A stretch of 64,000 nucleotides of DNA, from positions 113,583,784 to 113,647,783 of the forward strand of contig NC_072893.1 of assembly GCF_027943255.1 (NCBI RefSeq), given 5' to 3'. The notes beneath the pieces were generated by a model. That model did not search any database and was not told the DNA's origin. It was given only the letters and a program-made list of their open reading frames with translations. Origin of the DNA: Anastrepha obliqua. Lineage: Eukaryota; Arthropoda; Insecta; Diptera; Tephritidae. The position numbers were made by a program, and so were the translations under genes. The first letter of the stretch is position 1; each line of letters opens with the position of its first letter. This document shows, piece after piece, positions 9,546-22,542 of the stretch.

Positions 9546-12159
9546 CTTAGAAACTTTTATATTTAAAGGCTCGTAGTTATCCTCCAACATTAAAACATAT
9601 TTTCAGTAAAACCAAATTCAAACTTAAAATCGGTTTTTAAAAAGTTGGTCAATCAGAGATATGTAAAATTTAGTTTCTAGCTAAAATGAGGGAGAACAGA
9701 GCTTTTCATACGAGTAAATATGAAAAGGAAAAACTTACTCGGCAATATAAAGAAATATAAACGAGTTTTTTAGTTCACGAGTTAAAATCACGAGTTCCTC
9801 ATTCTGAAGGTAAAACATTATTTTTCTTATAAAAATCTATTTAAAGTTGAATATTACAGAGTTAAAATGGCGCTTATTATAAACACAATATTAAACGTTA
9901 AAATCGTTTTTTAACTACTTAATGATTACAGTATTTTTACAGCTATAAAAAGAAAAATAGATAAAATAAGAAGATGAAATAAATTCCATGCATTCTAATT
10001 TTTATGAGACAACTATTACTCTTAATAAGAAATGTTTTCTAAAATATAAAAGAATTTTTTAATAGAGTGAAAATCGTGCAATTTTCTTGAACAGCTATTT
10101 TTTTCCAATTAAATTTTTGGTTAAAAATTGAAAAAAATATTTATTTTTGTACATGTTTTAAAAGTAAAATATGCAGATGTCACTGCGAAAACTGTAAACA
10201 TTTTTTTTTCAAAACAACATTTTACCGGTCTGTGAAGGACCTACAGCGAATACTATTTAACCGATTGATCTGAATGCTCATCAGTTATTTCGCACATCAG
10301 TAGTTCTGGCAGGTGCTACTTTCGTTACTTTTCAGCCCTAACTTTTCATACTACCGTCTGATTTCCACATGAAAAACATACCTTTTTTTCAAAAGTCCGC
10401 CATTTTATTATTTTTCAAAAAATTGTACCACCTGCCAGAATGACAAGCCTACAGAATCAGTTAAACTTGTTCGTTTCGGATGTACTGAAGAGCCAAAATC
10501 CTGTTGGCAAGCCGCCTATCTTTTTTTAAGACTCTAATAACATAGTATGTTCATCACATCACATCAAAACGATCGCATTTTATTTTCTTAAAAAAAAATC
10601 CTAAAAATATTCTATGAGTATTTGAGCAGACTACTACCTTAAAACCTTCTTATATATTTCAAAAAAAAAAATTGAAACATGCATCTTGTTATGTTACTTC
10701 AAGAATTAACTTTATTTCTAACGTAATAAACATATAAACCATACAACATATTTCTTGTTTTCTATGTTCTCACCTTTATACTTATTTTAGCTTTACATTT
10801 AACAATATATGTACACTTAACAGGTTTAATTCTATTAACTAAACACTATGTATTTAGCTAACACAACACGTGCACGCGGCTGACAATTAGCAGAGCATAA
10901 GTATGTATGTACGTATATGAGCTTACGAAAATGAAATTATTTTATTATTAATTTTTATTTATTATAAATTAATTCACATATTATCATTATCATAACACAG
11001 CCTCAGCATAAAAATAAAATATTTTTAGTAATCAAACAAATTATATGAAGAAAGCGATCTCATGACATGAAACATGTTGCTTACTTATCTTCCTACAAAA
11101 ACTAAATGCAGTCGCGTTGTCTACATGCGCTGTTTACATATTTGGCTCTCCCAAGCACTCACTCTTTGGTTAACCAACCAACAAATACAGTTTTAAAAGT
11201 TCTCTGAATAGAAATGCACTATACTTGTCGGTTCTATTCGTTATATTCATTGTTGCCGAACAAAGCATCTACTGCTACTACCACTGTTACTGCTACATTC
11301 TCTGTTAAGAAAAACAACATGCTTTTAACGAACACTTCACTTTACTCCATGCTACAATTTTAAATACCTAAGGAAGTTTTCACTTCAATGAACTAATTTC
11401 ATCTATAAATTCACATTATTTTAGTTTTGCTTTGAATAAATTTAACCAGCATCTACCTCATCATACAAGGCGGCTTAGTTGCATAAGAGAGATTAATTTT
11501 TACATGCAATGATATTATCTCTGACGAATGAAGCCACTTATCAGATCATCCTTTGTAGGAATGGGTTTTCTTGAAGTGAATTGATAAAAAAAAATAGATG
11601 ACTTGATGTTGTTTACATAATATTCACTTTCACACATGCACATATGAATAATGGCAGCGCTAATCAAATTATAACTAAACAAAGTATTTAATGTATTTGC
11701 TTAAAGTGAATGTACAACCATAAATGCAGCATTAAAATCTTAACAAAGAAGTAAATAAGTGAATCTTGCTTTCATGCGATATGCAGCACAACATAAATAC
11801 GATACACAACGTATTTCAACATATTCGTCCGTAATTGGAACTTAAGATTACGTGTTTTTATGTTGCCTGTTGCCGAAGATAAGCGCATGAAATCAAAATG
11901 ATGAAACAAACCGTAAAGGCATTTCGTCAACTAGCATAATTTTGTGCTTACGTATTAGGTAAAAAATGTCGGAAATAAGTGTTGAATGCATCCTTTTAGT
12001 CTCTAATATGTTTTTAAATTTATTCAACAAGCTTTATTTTAGTCTAATAATACGTTCACATATAAGTAGATGATCTACTTTTTCGCGTTTAACTCAAAAT
12101 ACGTAATTAAAAAGCGCCACTTCCCATACAAAATTTCTCTCCCAAAATCTGAGATTCTA
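9546..12159. other. non-coding stretch
   Basis: 2.6 kb without a recognisable gene. It contains a 12-bp inverted pair, TTCTGGCAGGTG at 10304 and CACCTGCCAGAA at 10429, and many homopolymer runs. No ORF of note on either strand. Confidence 0.5.
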
Positions 12160-13391
12160 TTGGGTAGTCGAAAAAGTCTTTTCGTATTTCTAATCAAACT
12201 TCAACTCATTTTTTTATATTTATAATGACCTTTATTAAACCAAATGTGTACCATTTTGGTCGACCACCTTTTGCCATTTTTCTTCTAGAGACATTATTCC
12301 ATCAGTGTAAAATTTTTGTGGTTTCTCGGCGAAAAACTGCGACAAGTAATTTTCACAGCCTTCTCTTGAAGCCAACTTTACTCCATTAAGGGAGTTCTGC
12401 ATTGACCGAAATAAATGGTAGTCCGATGGTGCAAGGTCAGTGCTATATGGTGGATGCATCAAAACTTCCCAGCCAAGCTCTCCCAGTTTTTGCCGAGTCA
12501 TCAAAGATGTGTGTGGTCAGCGTTGTCCTGATGGAAGACGACGCCCTTTCTGCTGATCAGTTCTGGCCGTTTTTTTTTCGAGTGCTTGCTTCAATCTCAT
12601 CAATTGTTGACAGTAAAGTGTAGAATCAATCGTTCGAGCAGGCTTGAGCAGCTCATAGTGGATGATTACTTTCCAATCCCACCAAACACACGCATAACCT
12701 TTCGAGGCGTCAATCCTGGCTTTGCGACCATTTGTTGAGCTTCACCACCCTTGCACCATGATCTTTTTCGCACATTATTGTCGTATTTGATCCACTTTTC
12801 GTCTCCTGTTACCATTCGCTTCAGAAATGGTTCGATTTCATTTCGTTTCAGCAAAGAATCACAAATGTTAATTCGGTTCATTAAATTTTTCACAGACAAT
12901 TCATGTGGTACCCAAACATCGAGCTTCTTTTTGTAACCAGCCTTTTTTAAATGGTTCAAAACCGTTTGATGATGAATTTTAAGTGCCTTGACAATGCCAT
13001 GGCAGCTTAAGTGACGGTCCAGGTCAATCTTTTCCATAATTTTATCGACTTTTTCAACGATAGGTCGACCGGAGCGAGGTGCATCTTTCATATCGAAATT
13101 TCCAGAACGGAAGCGAGCGAAGAATTGTTGTGCTACACGAACTGATACAGCATCGTCTCCGTAAACTTCACAAATTTCATTGGTGGCTTGCGTGGCATCC
13201 CTCCCTTTTTTTATACAAAAATTTCAAAATATAGAGAATTTCTTCATTATTTTCACTCATTTTTGAACAGCTATAACTTTTTTTTCAACTTCTCCGAATT
13301 TAATTTTTTTTTGGTGATTGGTAGCACTGGAGATAGATGACTCTAACGACATCTATTGACAAAATACGAAAAGACTTTTTCGACTACCCAA
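12160..13391 (-). mobile_element. mariner relic with clear inverted repeats
   Basis: A 1232-bp element flanked by TA (12158-12159 and 13392-13393). The terminal inverted repeats are about 29 bp, beginning TTGGGTAGTCGAAAAAGTCT on both sides. The length is close to a full mariner. The transposase inside is frameshifted (separate entry). Confidence 0.9.
12235..13262 (-). pseudogene. mariner transposase (DD34D), frameshifted
   Basis: Reading starts near 13262 with MSENNEEILYILKF and is then broken around 13200 in the N-terminal helix-turn-helix region. A 141-codon piece at 13091-12666 carries KDAPRSGRP, WVPHEL and VTGDEKWIKYDN (first Asp). After a frame change the second-Asp region HQDNA is visible near 12530, where a one-base loss shifts the frame. 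The C-terminal piece (12504-12235) carries YSTDLAPSDYHLFRSM with the third Asp and ends KVVDQNGTHLV. At least two frameshifts make it inactive. Confidence 0.85.
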
Positions 13392-14780
13392 TATAATAAT
13401 AATAACGATACGTTTTGACATACAACCCTGTGTTTTCAGTGTTATCGATAATTATTATTACGAATGTAAGGAGAAACATCAAAATAAAAACTAAATGAAA
13501 TGGATGCCGGCAAAGAAAATAGGTCTGCAAACATAATTCTAATAAAATGTTTGCTAAATATTATTAATTATGGATTCATTTTGCAGAAAAAAGTGTGCGT
13601 CCATAAACGGTTTGTTCTCTTATTACTTATTATAAAATGTAATATAGAGTATCCCATGCGCGTTGCTGCCACAACTTTTTGCAACCTTAGTAAACGTCGC
13701 ATACGGATTTTCTCCACCTGTTTATTATTAGCAGCCAATTGCGCAATTAGCAATTAGCAATTCCTTCATTGTATTTTCTACATATCGTTAATAATAATTG
13801 AACAAACCAAAAACACCGAGTATTCCACCAAAATAATTATTATGAAGAAAAACCTCTCAAGGCAGTATGGACAGCTGATTGTCAATTTAGCAGGTAATCT
13901 ACCATACTTAAACGGGTAGATTAATTTGGTGAATTTATGGGTGATTAATGCATATGTGAACGTGTTATTAGTTAATTTATTTATTAATTTGAGTAAGTTT
14001 TATTAGCTCTTATTCTTGTGTTTTTGACGTAATAAATAAATAAAGCTTAGACCTTAAATCCTTGATGGAAGTTGATAAAAGATCCTTATATTCGTTTTAT
14101 TTGACACCACAACCAATTTTCAACTTGCGCCATCATCAAAAAACTTCCCTAATTAAATCTGTCTGTAATTGAATGCACTCTTTCTCCGTCTAGTCCTTCA
14201 GTTGTATTCGTGGGATTCCTTTCATTTTCTAATATAATTAGGCTGTAAATACTATTTTTTGGCTAATTTCGATTCTTCCATCATTTAATGAGTTCTTCTT
14301 AAACTAAATTATCTCTTCGCACATTAGCTCGTCCAAAGCAGCAATCGTCCGAAATCGTGTTCCAGAGAAGAAGTACCTTTTCTTTTTTGCTTGCATCTAA
14401 GAGAGAAGCTGTCACGTTAACCCAATATGCTTTTATCAATAACTTTTTCTAAGGAAGGTAGATATTTCACGTAAATATTGAGTTTTATTAGCAGAATATC
14501 GTTACTTACATATACATATAACTAAGTTTTTCCTTAAGTCGACTCTCACCTAAGTGATGAGCTAAGCTTGAGATCACAGTATAGAGTAAATAAATCAAAT
14601 TCTGTAAAATCTGCGGTGTTAATATGTCATGAAAAGTATACATTCGTTTTTTTTTTTTCAAAGTAATAAAAAAATAAGGAAATGGCTGCGGTACAGAACT
14701 TCACTGATGAAGCCTTTCGTTAAAGACAGGTGGACTACAATTTTTAATTTGGTGTAGGCTATAAATAAACGAAACGTCGC
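13392..14780. other. non-coding stretch
   Basis: No gene or element recognised. Overlapping ORFs on opposite strands at 13500-13757 have no motif support. Confidence 0.45.
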
Positions 14781-16090
14781 TTTTTCTAAAAACGGAAGTT
14801 TTTAAAATCAACTTTACAAAATTTTAAAAATTAAAAATTAAAATATTTTGAAATGTTCAAAATTAAAGGAAAATATTATCCAAAAATTAAGAAAAAAATT
14901 TGGAGTTTATAAAAAGTAATTTCAAAAAAAATATTTTTTAAATTTCAGTACAATACTTATCGAACTTAAAAAAAAATTAAATTTTATAAGATTAAAAAGT
15001 TAAAAAAATTAAATGTTATGAAATAAAAAGTTTTTAAAAATTAAATTTTATAAAATTAAAGAAATTTTTTCTAAACGTTCAAAATTGAAAAAAGTACCTA
15101 TTATCTGAAAATTGAAAAAAACATGTAGAGTAAAAAATAAAAATAATAATTTCGAGAAAAACGCGGCTAAATTTTCTGACGGTGCATATCGGACTGACTT
15201 TTTAATCTGTTAAAATTAGAAATTTTTTTTCTAAATGGTTAAAATTGAAAAAACAAATATTATCTGAAAATTAAAAGAAATATGGAGTGTATATAAAATA
15301 TATTTTTGAAAAAAGCGCATTTAAAATTTTATTAAAGTGCATTTTTTAAATTTTTAATTTTTAATTTCATAAAGTTAGAAAAGTGTTTCCAAACGTTAAA
15401 AATTAAAAAAAAAATATTTGAAAATTAAATTAAGACCTGAAAGATATATAACATATATTTTCCGGAAAATGCGTTTAAAATTTCAGTACCTACGGTGCGT
15501 ATCGAACTGACAACACTTTTTTTTTAATTTTATAAAATAAAAAAAAAATATTATAGGAATATTAAAAAAATAAAAAGTTTATAAAATTAAAAATAAATAG
15601 AATCCAAAAATGGGAAAAATTGTGTATATAAAATATAACTTCGAAAAAAATATATTTAAAATTTCAGTTCAATACGCATCGAACTTGAAAACATTAAAGT
15701 TTATAAAATTAAAAAATTAAAAAAAATAAATTCTATAAATAAAAAAATAAATTTTATAAAATTAAAGAAATTTTTTCAAAATGTTCAAAATTGAAAAAAA
15801 ATAAGGGTATATAAAATACGATAAATATAGTCTCAGTACAGTGCGTATCAGACAGGCAAAAAAAAATTTTAATTTTATAAAATTTAAAGACATTCTATGA
15901 TATAAAAAAAAAAATTTACGTTTAAAATTAAAAAAAATATCGTACAAAAACTAAAAAAAATATTTAATGTATATAAAATAGAATATGGGGGAAACGCGTT
16001 TCCAATTTCAGTACAATCTGCATCGGAGCAAAAGCAAAAACAAAAATTTGTAATTTAATTTAACATTTCAGTATACGCCGCACCAGTCAA
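14781..16090 (+). repeat. degenerate AT-rich tandem repeat, roughly 170-220 bp unit
   Basis: A recurring phrase TTTCAGTACARTRCGYATCGRAC appears near 14944, 15165, 15477, 15658, 15830, 16000 and 16068, with decayed spacing mostly 170-220 bp. The DNA between is A/T homopolymer-rich with AAATTTTATAAAATTAAA phrases. It is an old satellite-like array, non-coding. Confidence 0.7.
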
Positions 16091-18904
16091 ACTGAGAAAA
16101 GCTGCGTCAAACTTCAAAATAGAAGTATTTACACCCCTTAGTTCCCTTCTTAATCCTTTAAGTATGTCATTTTTAAGGTAATGAAATAGCTTTGATGAAA
16201 AACAAAAATTTATTATCCTATCCCACAGAGCTTTTAGACAGTCTCCCATATTTTTTATAAGATTTTTGTTAATATTTTGTCACAAAAACCAGAAGACTTT
16301 TTAGGGAATTTCAAAAATAAAACATTCCAAAATAATAAAGAAAAAGTTTAATTATTTTATTTATTGGTTTATTACTTCATATTTTACACAACTATACTTT
16401 TATATAAAATTAAAAAGAATTTTCACATACAGCCATTCGAAAATAAACGTATAACACTTCTGCAAAGTGGCCTTCGACTTCACTTTTTGCAAATTGACAG
16501 AAATGGACTTAAAGATTTAACATTTTTCCTATAGAAATTATGCAGATGGCAAAAATAAAATGATTCAAATTGAAATTAGTTTATACTAAAATATTTCACA
16601 ATCCTTTCCAAACCTTCATATGAAATTTAAAAACAATTAATTTTAATACAATATATTTTTTTTGGTTTTATAGTGTATTTTCAAACAGTTATAACTCCTG
16701 GAGTCTTAGATACTACATCTCGGAAAATATCTTTTTTAGAAGGTAATATTTTTATTGATTACTTAATCGAAAAAGTTTTAGGATTATGGAAGAAATTTTG
16801 AAAACTAACTAAGAATTATGAAGATAATTAAACTGAAACACGGTTGGACTTATAATTTTTTTAAAGATACCCCAATTATGCAAATCAAATCAAATTTTTA
16901 CTTATATATATTAATATTTTAGCACCCCTTGTTAGAGACCTGCTTTTGATTTTTTCCAATTCCACACCTTTTGTGAAAAAATATCAAAATGTTTTTAAGC
17001 CCATTTTCATAACTTTGAGCATGAATTTAACCCCTGTGCAAAATTCGAGCGAAATCGAAGTCCATGTGCCTCAAAATCTCCACTTTTTGTTACATTTAAT
17101 ATGGAAAAAAATATTTCATGGCTCCATATCTTACCTTCTGCTCCACTACTTGGTCTAGAAACTTGCTTGAAGTTAAACTTTTCCATTTTAGTGCACAAAT
17201 TTATCTCGTGTACACATTCACTTACCCCAAACGACCTTCAACTACAGCAGCAGCCACCTAACAAAAGACTTAAGCAACGAACTCGTCTGATGACACAAAG
17301 ACCCAGTGCACTCAACAGCGCACACCTGTGTGTGAGTGGATATGTAAAATGAACAAAATGCAAATCACGCACTTCACTGCATTTCTAGGTATGAAAAGAT
17401 AAAAACTTACGCACACTTAATATTTAATAAGCATTGCGAAGAGCTAAAGATACAACAAATTGTCATGCGTGTATGCGCAAAACATTTCGAGATGACAGTT
17501 GTTAGAAGAAAAAACAAATATTATAATTATTAAAAATTATTGCATAAGATTTTTGCGCTAGTAAACCCGCTGATAAGATATCTTAAATGCTCTTTTTCAG
17601 GTGTGCACATCTTCCCTTGCATAATTTCCAAAATTTATATTTCATTTTTTGCTACTCAAAATATGTGGAGTGTAGATTTTATTGGTTTATTAGCTACAAG
17701 CGTACAAAATGTTTCCTCAATTGGTCTCAGTCTCTATTCATTTTATTGCCATTCATTAACTTGACTTTTTATGGTTGGGTATGTCCAGCGGCTGTTGTGG
17801 TTGTTCAGTTGCTCTGCTGCGTGCGCGCCACTTAAAGTAATAACAGTAAAAGCGGCGTACAATCGAAGCCAATCGAACTGGCGAAACGAAGCAGCAAAAT
17901 AAATAAAATTGAATTAGCAAAAAATAAAGTAAAATACAAAAAACCCACAAAAAGGAAAAAAGTAAATAAAGCAAACCAAAAATTTGCACCATTTCTACTT
18001 TCTCTTGTTGACGATGCGTCGAGCGGCAAGTTGCCTCTACTGCTTAAAACACTTATATGCATACATACAAACATATTTTGTGTTGTATATTGTTACAATA
18101 CTTTTTGGTATGTATGTCTGTTACTTTTTTTCTTTTTTTTAACTGGCATTTGCGTCAGTTTTCGCTTGATTACTTTTAGCAACTTAAAACTACTCTTTCT
18201 CCTTTCTCGATTTGCATGCGCCAAACTTTTATAGTACGAATAAAACCAAGAGCTTGAAATTAATATAATCATTTGATTCATTCATTTGTGTAAACAAAAA
18301 TTCGTTTGATAACTATTACCATATGTTAAGTGGGTATTATATAAGAGCGCTTGTCACAGTCGCATGTTGAAAACAAAAGTATGTAATTTTAAGTCGCCAA
18401 AAAACAACTTATTTTTGAAGAAATTAAGTAATACAGTAGTTGAAGTTAGTGCATGCAATGGGGCTTATGAAATTGATAAACTTTTCTCGCCTTTTTATTA
18501 TCTCACAAGAGTAAGCGAAATAATAATTTTGTATCTTTTAAAAACCGAACCTTTTTCTGAACGGCAAACATTTTTTTCGGGTTATAACTTTTTTACGGGC
18601 TCTATATCGGAAAATAGAACCTCAAAATTTTGAAAATTTCGTGATTTTTGCGGACTCAATTTCAACAACTTTGAACTCCTTTAACTCTGAGAGCAATCCT
18701 GCTCTCTTATACTAACAGTATGGACTTCATTTACATGGAACTTATGTACTCAGTAAAACGGTTCCCCATAAAATAGTATTTAAGACGATACCACGAATGT
18801 AAAACGGCACTTAGATCGTCACGAGTTTTCTTTCTCTGCGCGGAAATACTGCTGCAATTTCGTACAGATTTTTTTTTTTAATAGGACCTCAACATTTGGA
18901 GAAT
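16091..18904. other. non-coding stretch with one less AT-rich patch
   Basis: No gene identified. Around 17780-17890 the base composition changes to GC-richer DNA (GTGCGCGCCACTT, AAGCGGCGTAC, GAAACGAAGCAGC) followed by A-rich sequence. That resembles a fly promoter plus 5' untranslated exon, but no coding exon follows, so I leave it unassigned. The ORFs over this patch lie on both strands and look accidental. Confidence 0.35.
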
Positions 18905-19250
18905 TTAATTATAGAGGGTTTTTTTTGTTTTTGGAAACTACTACTTAAAAATTGTGTGAATTTCACGATATTTTGCTTGCAGTATAATTTTCAAAAATTC
19001 GTAACTCTGGTTTTATTGAAGTAGTATTTTTTTTAAGAAAATGTTTTTCGTGTGAGAAATAGGATTTAAGAATTTTAAGAATTCCGTGATATTTGCTTTA
19101 CAAAACTCGTAATGTGCTGAAATTCGTAACTCTGGTTCAATTTGAATTTTTATAGAGAATTTTTTTTGTGGGAAAAAGGACTTAAAAATGTTTCTGATAT
19201 TTGCCTTGCAGAGTAATTTTCAAAAATTCGTAACTCTGGTTCTAATACAA
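18905..19250 (+). repeat. degenerate tandem repeat around CAAAAATTCGTAACTCTGG
   Basis: The block AAATTCGTAACTCTGGTT occurs near 18995, 19119 and 19228. Each is followed by a T-rich spacer and preceded by a GATATTTGCYTTGCAG-like stretch, giving about three units of 110-125 bp. It abuts the left end of the mariner at 19258. Confidence 0.7.
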
Positions 19251-19479
19251 TTTATTAAGTACGCAACTAAGTTCCCGCCGTTTGTCAATAGATGTCGCCA
19301 GCAGTGTATGCTAGTCGATTCTAACATAACCTAAATGTCATAAACCAAACTTAGACATATGATAAGCAAACTGCTCTGAAACATTAGTAATTTTGTTTTC
19401 GTATCATATACTTTTGGTATACTGTCGCTTCAAAGACGCTGATTTTAATGTTGACGACCGTACGCGTGAAGGAAGGCAA

Positions 19480-20622
19480 AATCCTTCGAAGACGCTGAAT
19501 TGGAGGCATTGCTCAATGAGGAGGCATTGTCAAACGCAAGAAGAGCTTGCTTAAGTATTAGGAGTTACCTGATTGCATGCTTTGGGAATGATTCAGAAAC
19601 AGGAGACTTGGATTCCTTATGAGTTAAAACCAAGGGATGTTGAAGATCGTTTTTTCGCCAGTGAACAACTGTACCAGCGGCAAAAAAGGAAGGGTTTTCT
19701 TCATTGCATCGTGACGGGTGATAAAAATGGATTCATTACAGCAATCCAAAGAAAAGAAAGTCATGGGGACTGCCCGGTCATGCTTCTACGTCGTCGTATT
19801 GTATTTGATGGGACCAAGTTGGTGTTATTTATTATGAACCGTTAAAACCAAGCGAAGCCATCACTGGGGATCGGTACCGACTTCAATTGATGCGATTGAG
19901 CCGAGCACCGCGCGAGAAGCGACCACAATACGCGGAGAGGCCTGAAAAAGTGATTCTACAGCATGACAACGCTCGGGCTCACGTTGCCAAACCCGTTAAA
20001 ACCTACCTGGAAACACCCCACCAGCCATATTTTCCAGATATTGTGTCGTCCGAGTATCACTTGTTCCGATAGATGGCACATGGTCTAGCTGACCAGCAGT
20101 TCCTTTCATATGAAGACATCAAAAAATAGCTTGATCCGTGGATAGCCTCGAAAGATGAACGACGGTATACGAGATCTTTTTGTTGATGTGTCGAGACAAG
20201 TTTCTTTTTATACTGACATAGGTTGCCAGCCTAAAGGCCAGTCCCTTTTCGTGGGGGCTCACCTTACGTCTTTCGTTCCTAGGGCATCCATCAAGGTTTG
20301 TTCTTTCTTGTAAAAAGATAGCTACTTGATCTCCGCCCTAGGTTAACAGTGTCACCACGTGAAGGCGATGTAAAGGGATTGGAAAAAAGAGGTGAAAGGC
20401 TTCATTTCTTTCGATCTGCCATATCGTTGCACATTCTTTCCCTTTGAGACACACAACTGGAGAGATGTAGCCATGGATGGAATAAAGTGGAGAAAAATTG
20501 TTGATGAAGCTATGGTCCACCACGGATTGTGAAGCTAAGAAGAAGAAGAAGAAGGTATACGAGATCTACCAGAAAGATGGGAAAAAGTAGTAGCTAGTGA
20601 TGGGCAATACTTTCAATGATTC
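19480..20622 (+). pseudogene. mariner transposase relic (DD34D type)
   Basis: Several frames are needed to follow it. Recognisable blocks are ELEALLNE near 19497, WIPYELKPRDVEDRF (the WVPHEL linker), KRKGFLHCIVTGDKN (first Asp), YELLKPSEAITGDRY, REKRPQYAE, LQHDNARAHVAK (second Asp), a damaged third-Asp region reading FPDIVSSEYHLFR (Asp changed to Glu), then stops. After the nested LINE the frame ends GIRDLPERWEKVVASDGQYFQ. It is clearly dead. Confidence 0.82.
20178..20553 (+). mobile_element. 5'-truncated LINE 3' end with (GAA)n tail
   Basis: Flanked by a 14-bp target-site duplication GGTATACGAGATCT (20164-20177 and 20554-20567), which lies inside the mariner transposase. The insert ends in a GAAGAAGAAG tail. 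One frame just before the tail reads MDGIKWRKIVDEAMVHHGL then stop, which resembles the last residues of a LINE ORF2. Truncation at the 5' side plus a simple tail is the normal product of target-primed reverse transcription. Confidence 0.78.
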
Positions 20623-20691
20623 ACTTGCAACCAGTTTTTCAGAATAAAGTTGTATTTTTATCAAAAAAACAGCGTAACATAGTTGTGCACC

Positions 20692-20930
20692 TAATAATAT
20701 TTTATAAAGTCTCATTGGCTAATAAATAATATTATTGAAACGAAAGAAAAATGATAAATATATAAAAGCCATTAAAATTAAAGAGCAAAACAGTGCTGAA
20801 GAAGAAAAAAGATGAGATAAGCAAAGGAATCAATGGGTAAGAAGGTAAACACCGATATTGCGTGGGTAAACTTTTTTTTGTAAATAAAATACAAATTAAT
20901 AAAACGTAATTAAATTTGTTTTCTAATAAC
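20692..20930. other. non-coding spacer
   Basis: Short AT-rich spacer between two elements. Nothing recognised. Confidence 0.4.
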
Positions 20931-21090
20931 ACAGAGTGGCACAAAATTTGACTTTTTTAAACTAGACGGCTGTAGTATAGAAGCAGAAAGCAACGGAGCG
21001 CGTCAAGATCAGAATGAAGATTTTGAATTTTTTTTATTTAGTAAAAAAGTATTTTAAAAACAAATTTGATTAATTTTGCGCCATCTTATA
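20931..21090 (+). mobile_element. MITE, family of 45643-45866
   Basis: Imperfect inverted ends, ACAGAGTGGCACAAAATT at left and GTATAAGATGGCGCAAAATT read inward from the right. The interior shares AGAATGAAGATTT and TTTAGTAAAAAAGT phrases with the better copy at 45643-45866. No coding capacity. Confidence 0.55.
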
Positions 21091-21530
21091 CCAACAGTTT
21101 CTCCATTTGGAATTAATCCCTAAACAGCCTCAAGTAATAAATTATTTATAAATTTATTTAAACTTAATTTCAAAAAATAAAGTTCCATCGTCCTTTCTAG
21201 AAGGTCTTTTTTCATTAAAATTGCATCAGCGTGCAAAAGAGACGTATCTATAAACAAAAATTTGTTAAAAAATCATAAAATTAATTTTCAAACTGAAAAA
21301 TATTTAAAATGACTCATCCGATTTGAGCGCTGTCTTTTTGCTATAAAACTTTGAAGTGTCTACTATCACTCTGCCATGAGCTATTTTACCAACCAACTTC
21401 CCACTTCACACAGCTTGTAAAACAGCTCATGACATCAACGTCAAAATTGTTCTAATGACAGTTCAATATATTGTTTACAAGCCATCAAAAGCATTTGCGG
21501 CTCAGTTTTATTGAATTTTTTTTTTCTGTG

Positions 21531-22542
21531 ATGGAATTCAAACGTAATAGTGTGGTTGGGTTATATTTGGCTGGAAAATCACAACTAGCCCATGTTCGTG
21601 AGCTCAGTCACCTCAAAGTGAATAAAACGTTTGTGTATCGCACTATAAAACGTCACAATGATACTGGTAGCATTGCAATACGCTATGGAGGTGGACCAAA
21701 AAAACCGCAACAACGCCAGAAATGGATCGGAAAGTGAAGGCTCGACTTGAACGAAATCCACGTCGAAGGGGAAAAAAATGACCAAAGAACTGAAAATATC
21801 GCAAGACAGCATTCGACGCATATTGAAAAATTAGTTCCAAAAAGCACACGATATTTAACCCCAGCAAAAAAAAGTTCGGTGCGAAAGAGCAAAGGAGTTG
21901 TTGCGCTTGCACGAACGTGGCGAATTTCCTAACATTGTGTTTTCTGATGAAAAAAATTTCCCAATTGAGCAGTTCATAAGCACTCAAAACGATCGTGTTT
22001 ACTTGACCGAACGCTCATACGAGAATTTGAGCATACGTATGGCCACTCGAAGCAATTTCCCATCACAAGTAATGGTTTGGGCCGCAGTGACCGCTGATGG
22101 ACGCTGTCCAATCGTTTTTATCGACCCTGTTGTCAAAGTGAATGCGACTTATTATCGGGAAAATATTTTAGAAGCTGCTTTAGAGCCGTGGACACACAAA
22201 CATTTCGGTCGTAGACCATGGACGTTCCAAAAGGACTCGACACCGTCTCATAAAGCACGTGCGAACCAAGAATGATTAAAAAATCATGTTCCACACTTCA
22301 TTTCGTCCACACAATGGCTTTCGAATTCACCAGACGCAAATCCGAGAGACTTTTCCATCTGATCCATTTTGGAGAGCAAGGTGAGGACTAAAAAATATGC
22401 CAGTATGGATGCGCTGAAAAAAGCGATTATACGAGAATGGGCCAAAATACCTCAAGATCACATTCGTGCACCATGCAACTCATTTTTTGACCGTTTGAAG
22501 GCTATAGTCAAGGCAAAAGGTGGTCATATCGAGCTAAAGTGA
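21531..22542 (+). pseudogene. maT-like (DD37D) transposase, broken
   Basis: Starts at ATG 21531 (MEFKRNSVVGLYLAG), with a helix-turn-helix N terminus and a basic GGGPKK linker. A frame change lies near 21730 and stops near 21830-21860. The catalytic part includes NIVFSDEKNF (first Asp), VMVWAAVTADGR, WTFQKDSTPSHKA (second Asp), a stop, then WLSNSPDANPRDFSI (third Asp), another stop, and a C terminus ending AKGGHIELK. I count 37 residues between the second and third Asp, the spacing of maT-clade Tc1/mariner elements. Several stops and at least one frameshift make it inactive. Confidence 0.78.

Larger units (their letters stand above)
19258..20691 (+). mobile_element. mariner relic carrying a nested LINE tail
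   Basis: Flanked by TA (19256-19257 and 20692-20693). Imperfect inverted ends: AGTACGCAACTAAGTTCCCG at left and, read inward from the right, GGTGCACAACTATGTTACGC. The transposase remnant is a close relative of the intact one at 6133-7179. A 376-bp LINE fragment (20178-20553) has inserted near the C terminus. Without it the element would be about 1.05 kb, so it also has internal deletions. Confidence 0.8.

Noticed and set aside
10304..10440. 12-bp inverted pair TTCTGGCAGGTG / CACCTGCCAGAA
   Set aside because: Could be a hairpin or element ends, but the flanks do not extend the match and there is no target duplication.
17756..18074. GC-richer patch that resembles a fly promoter and 5' untranslated exon
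   Set aside because: No convincing initiator plus downstream element and no coding exon in reach; ORFs there occur on both strands.
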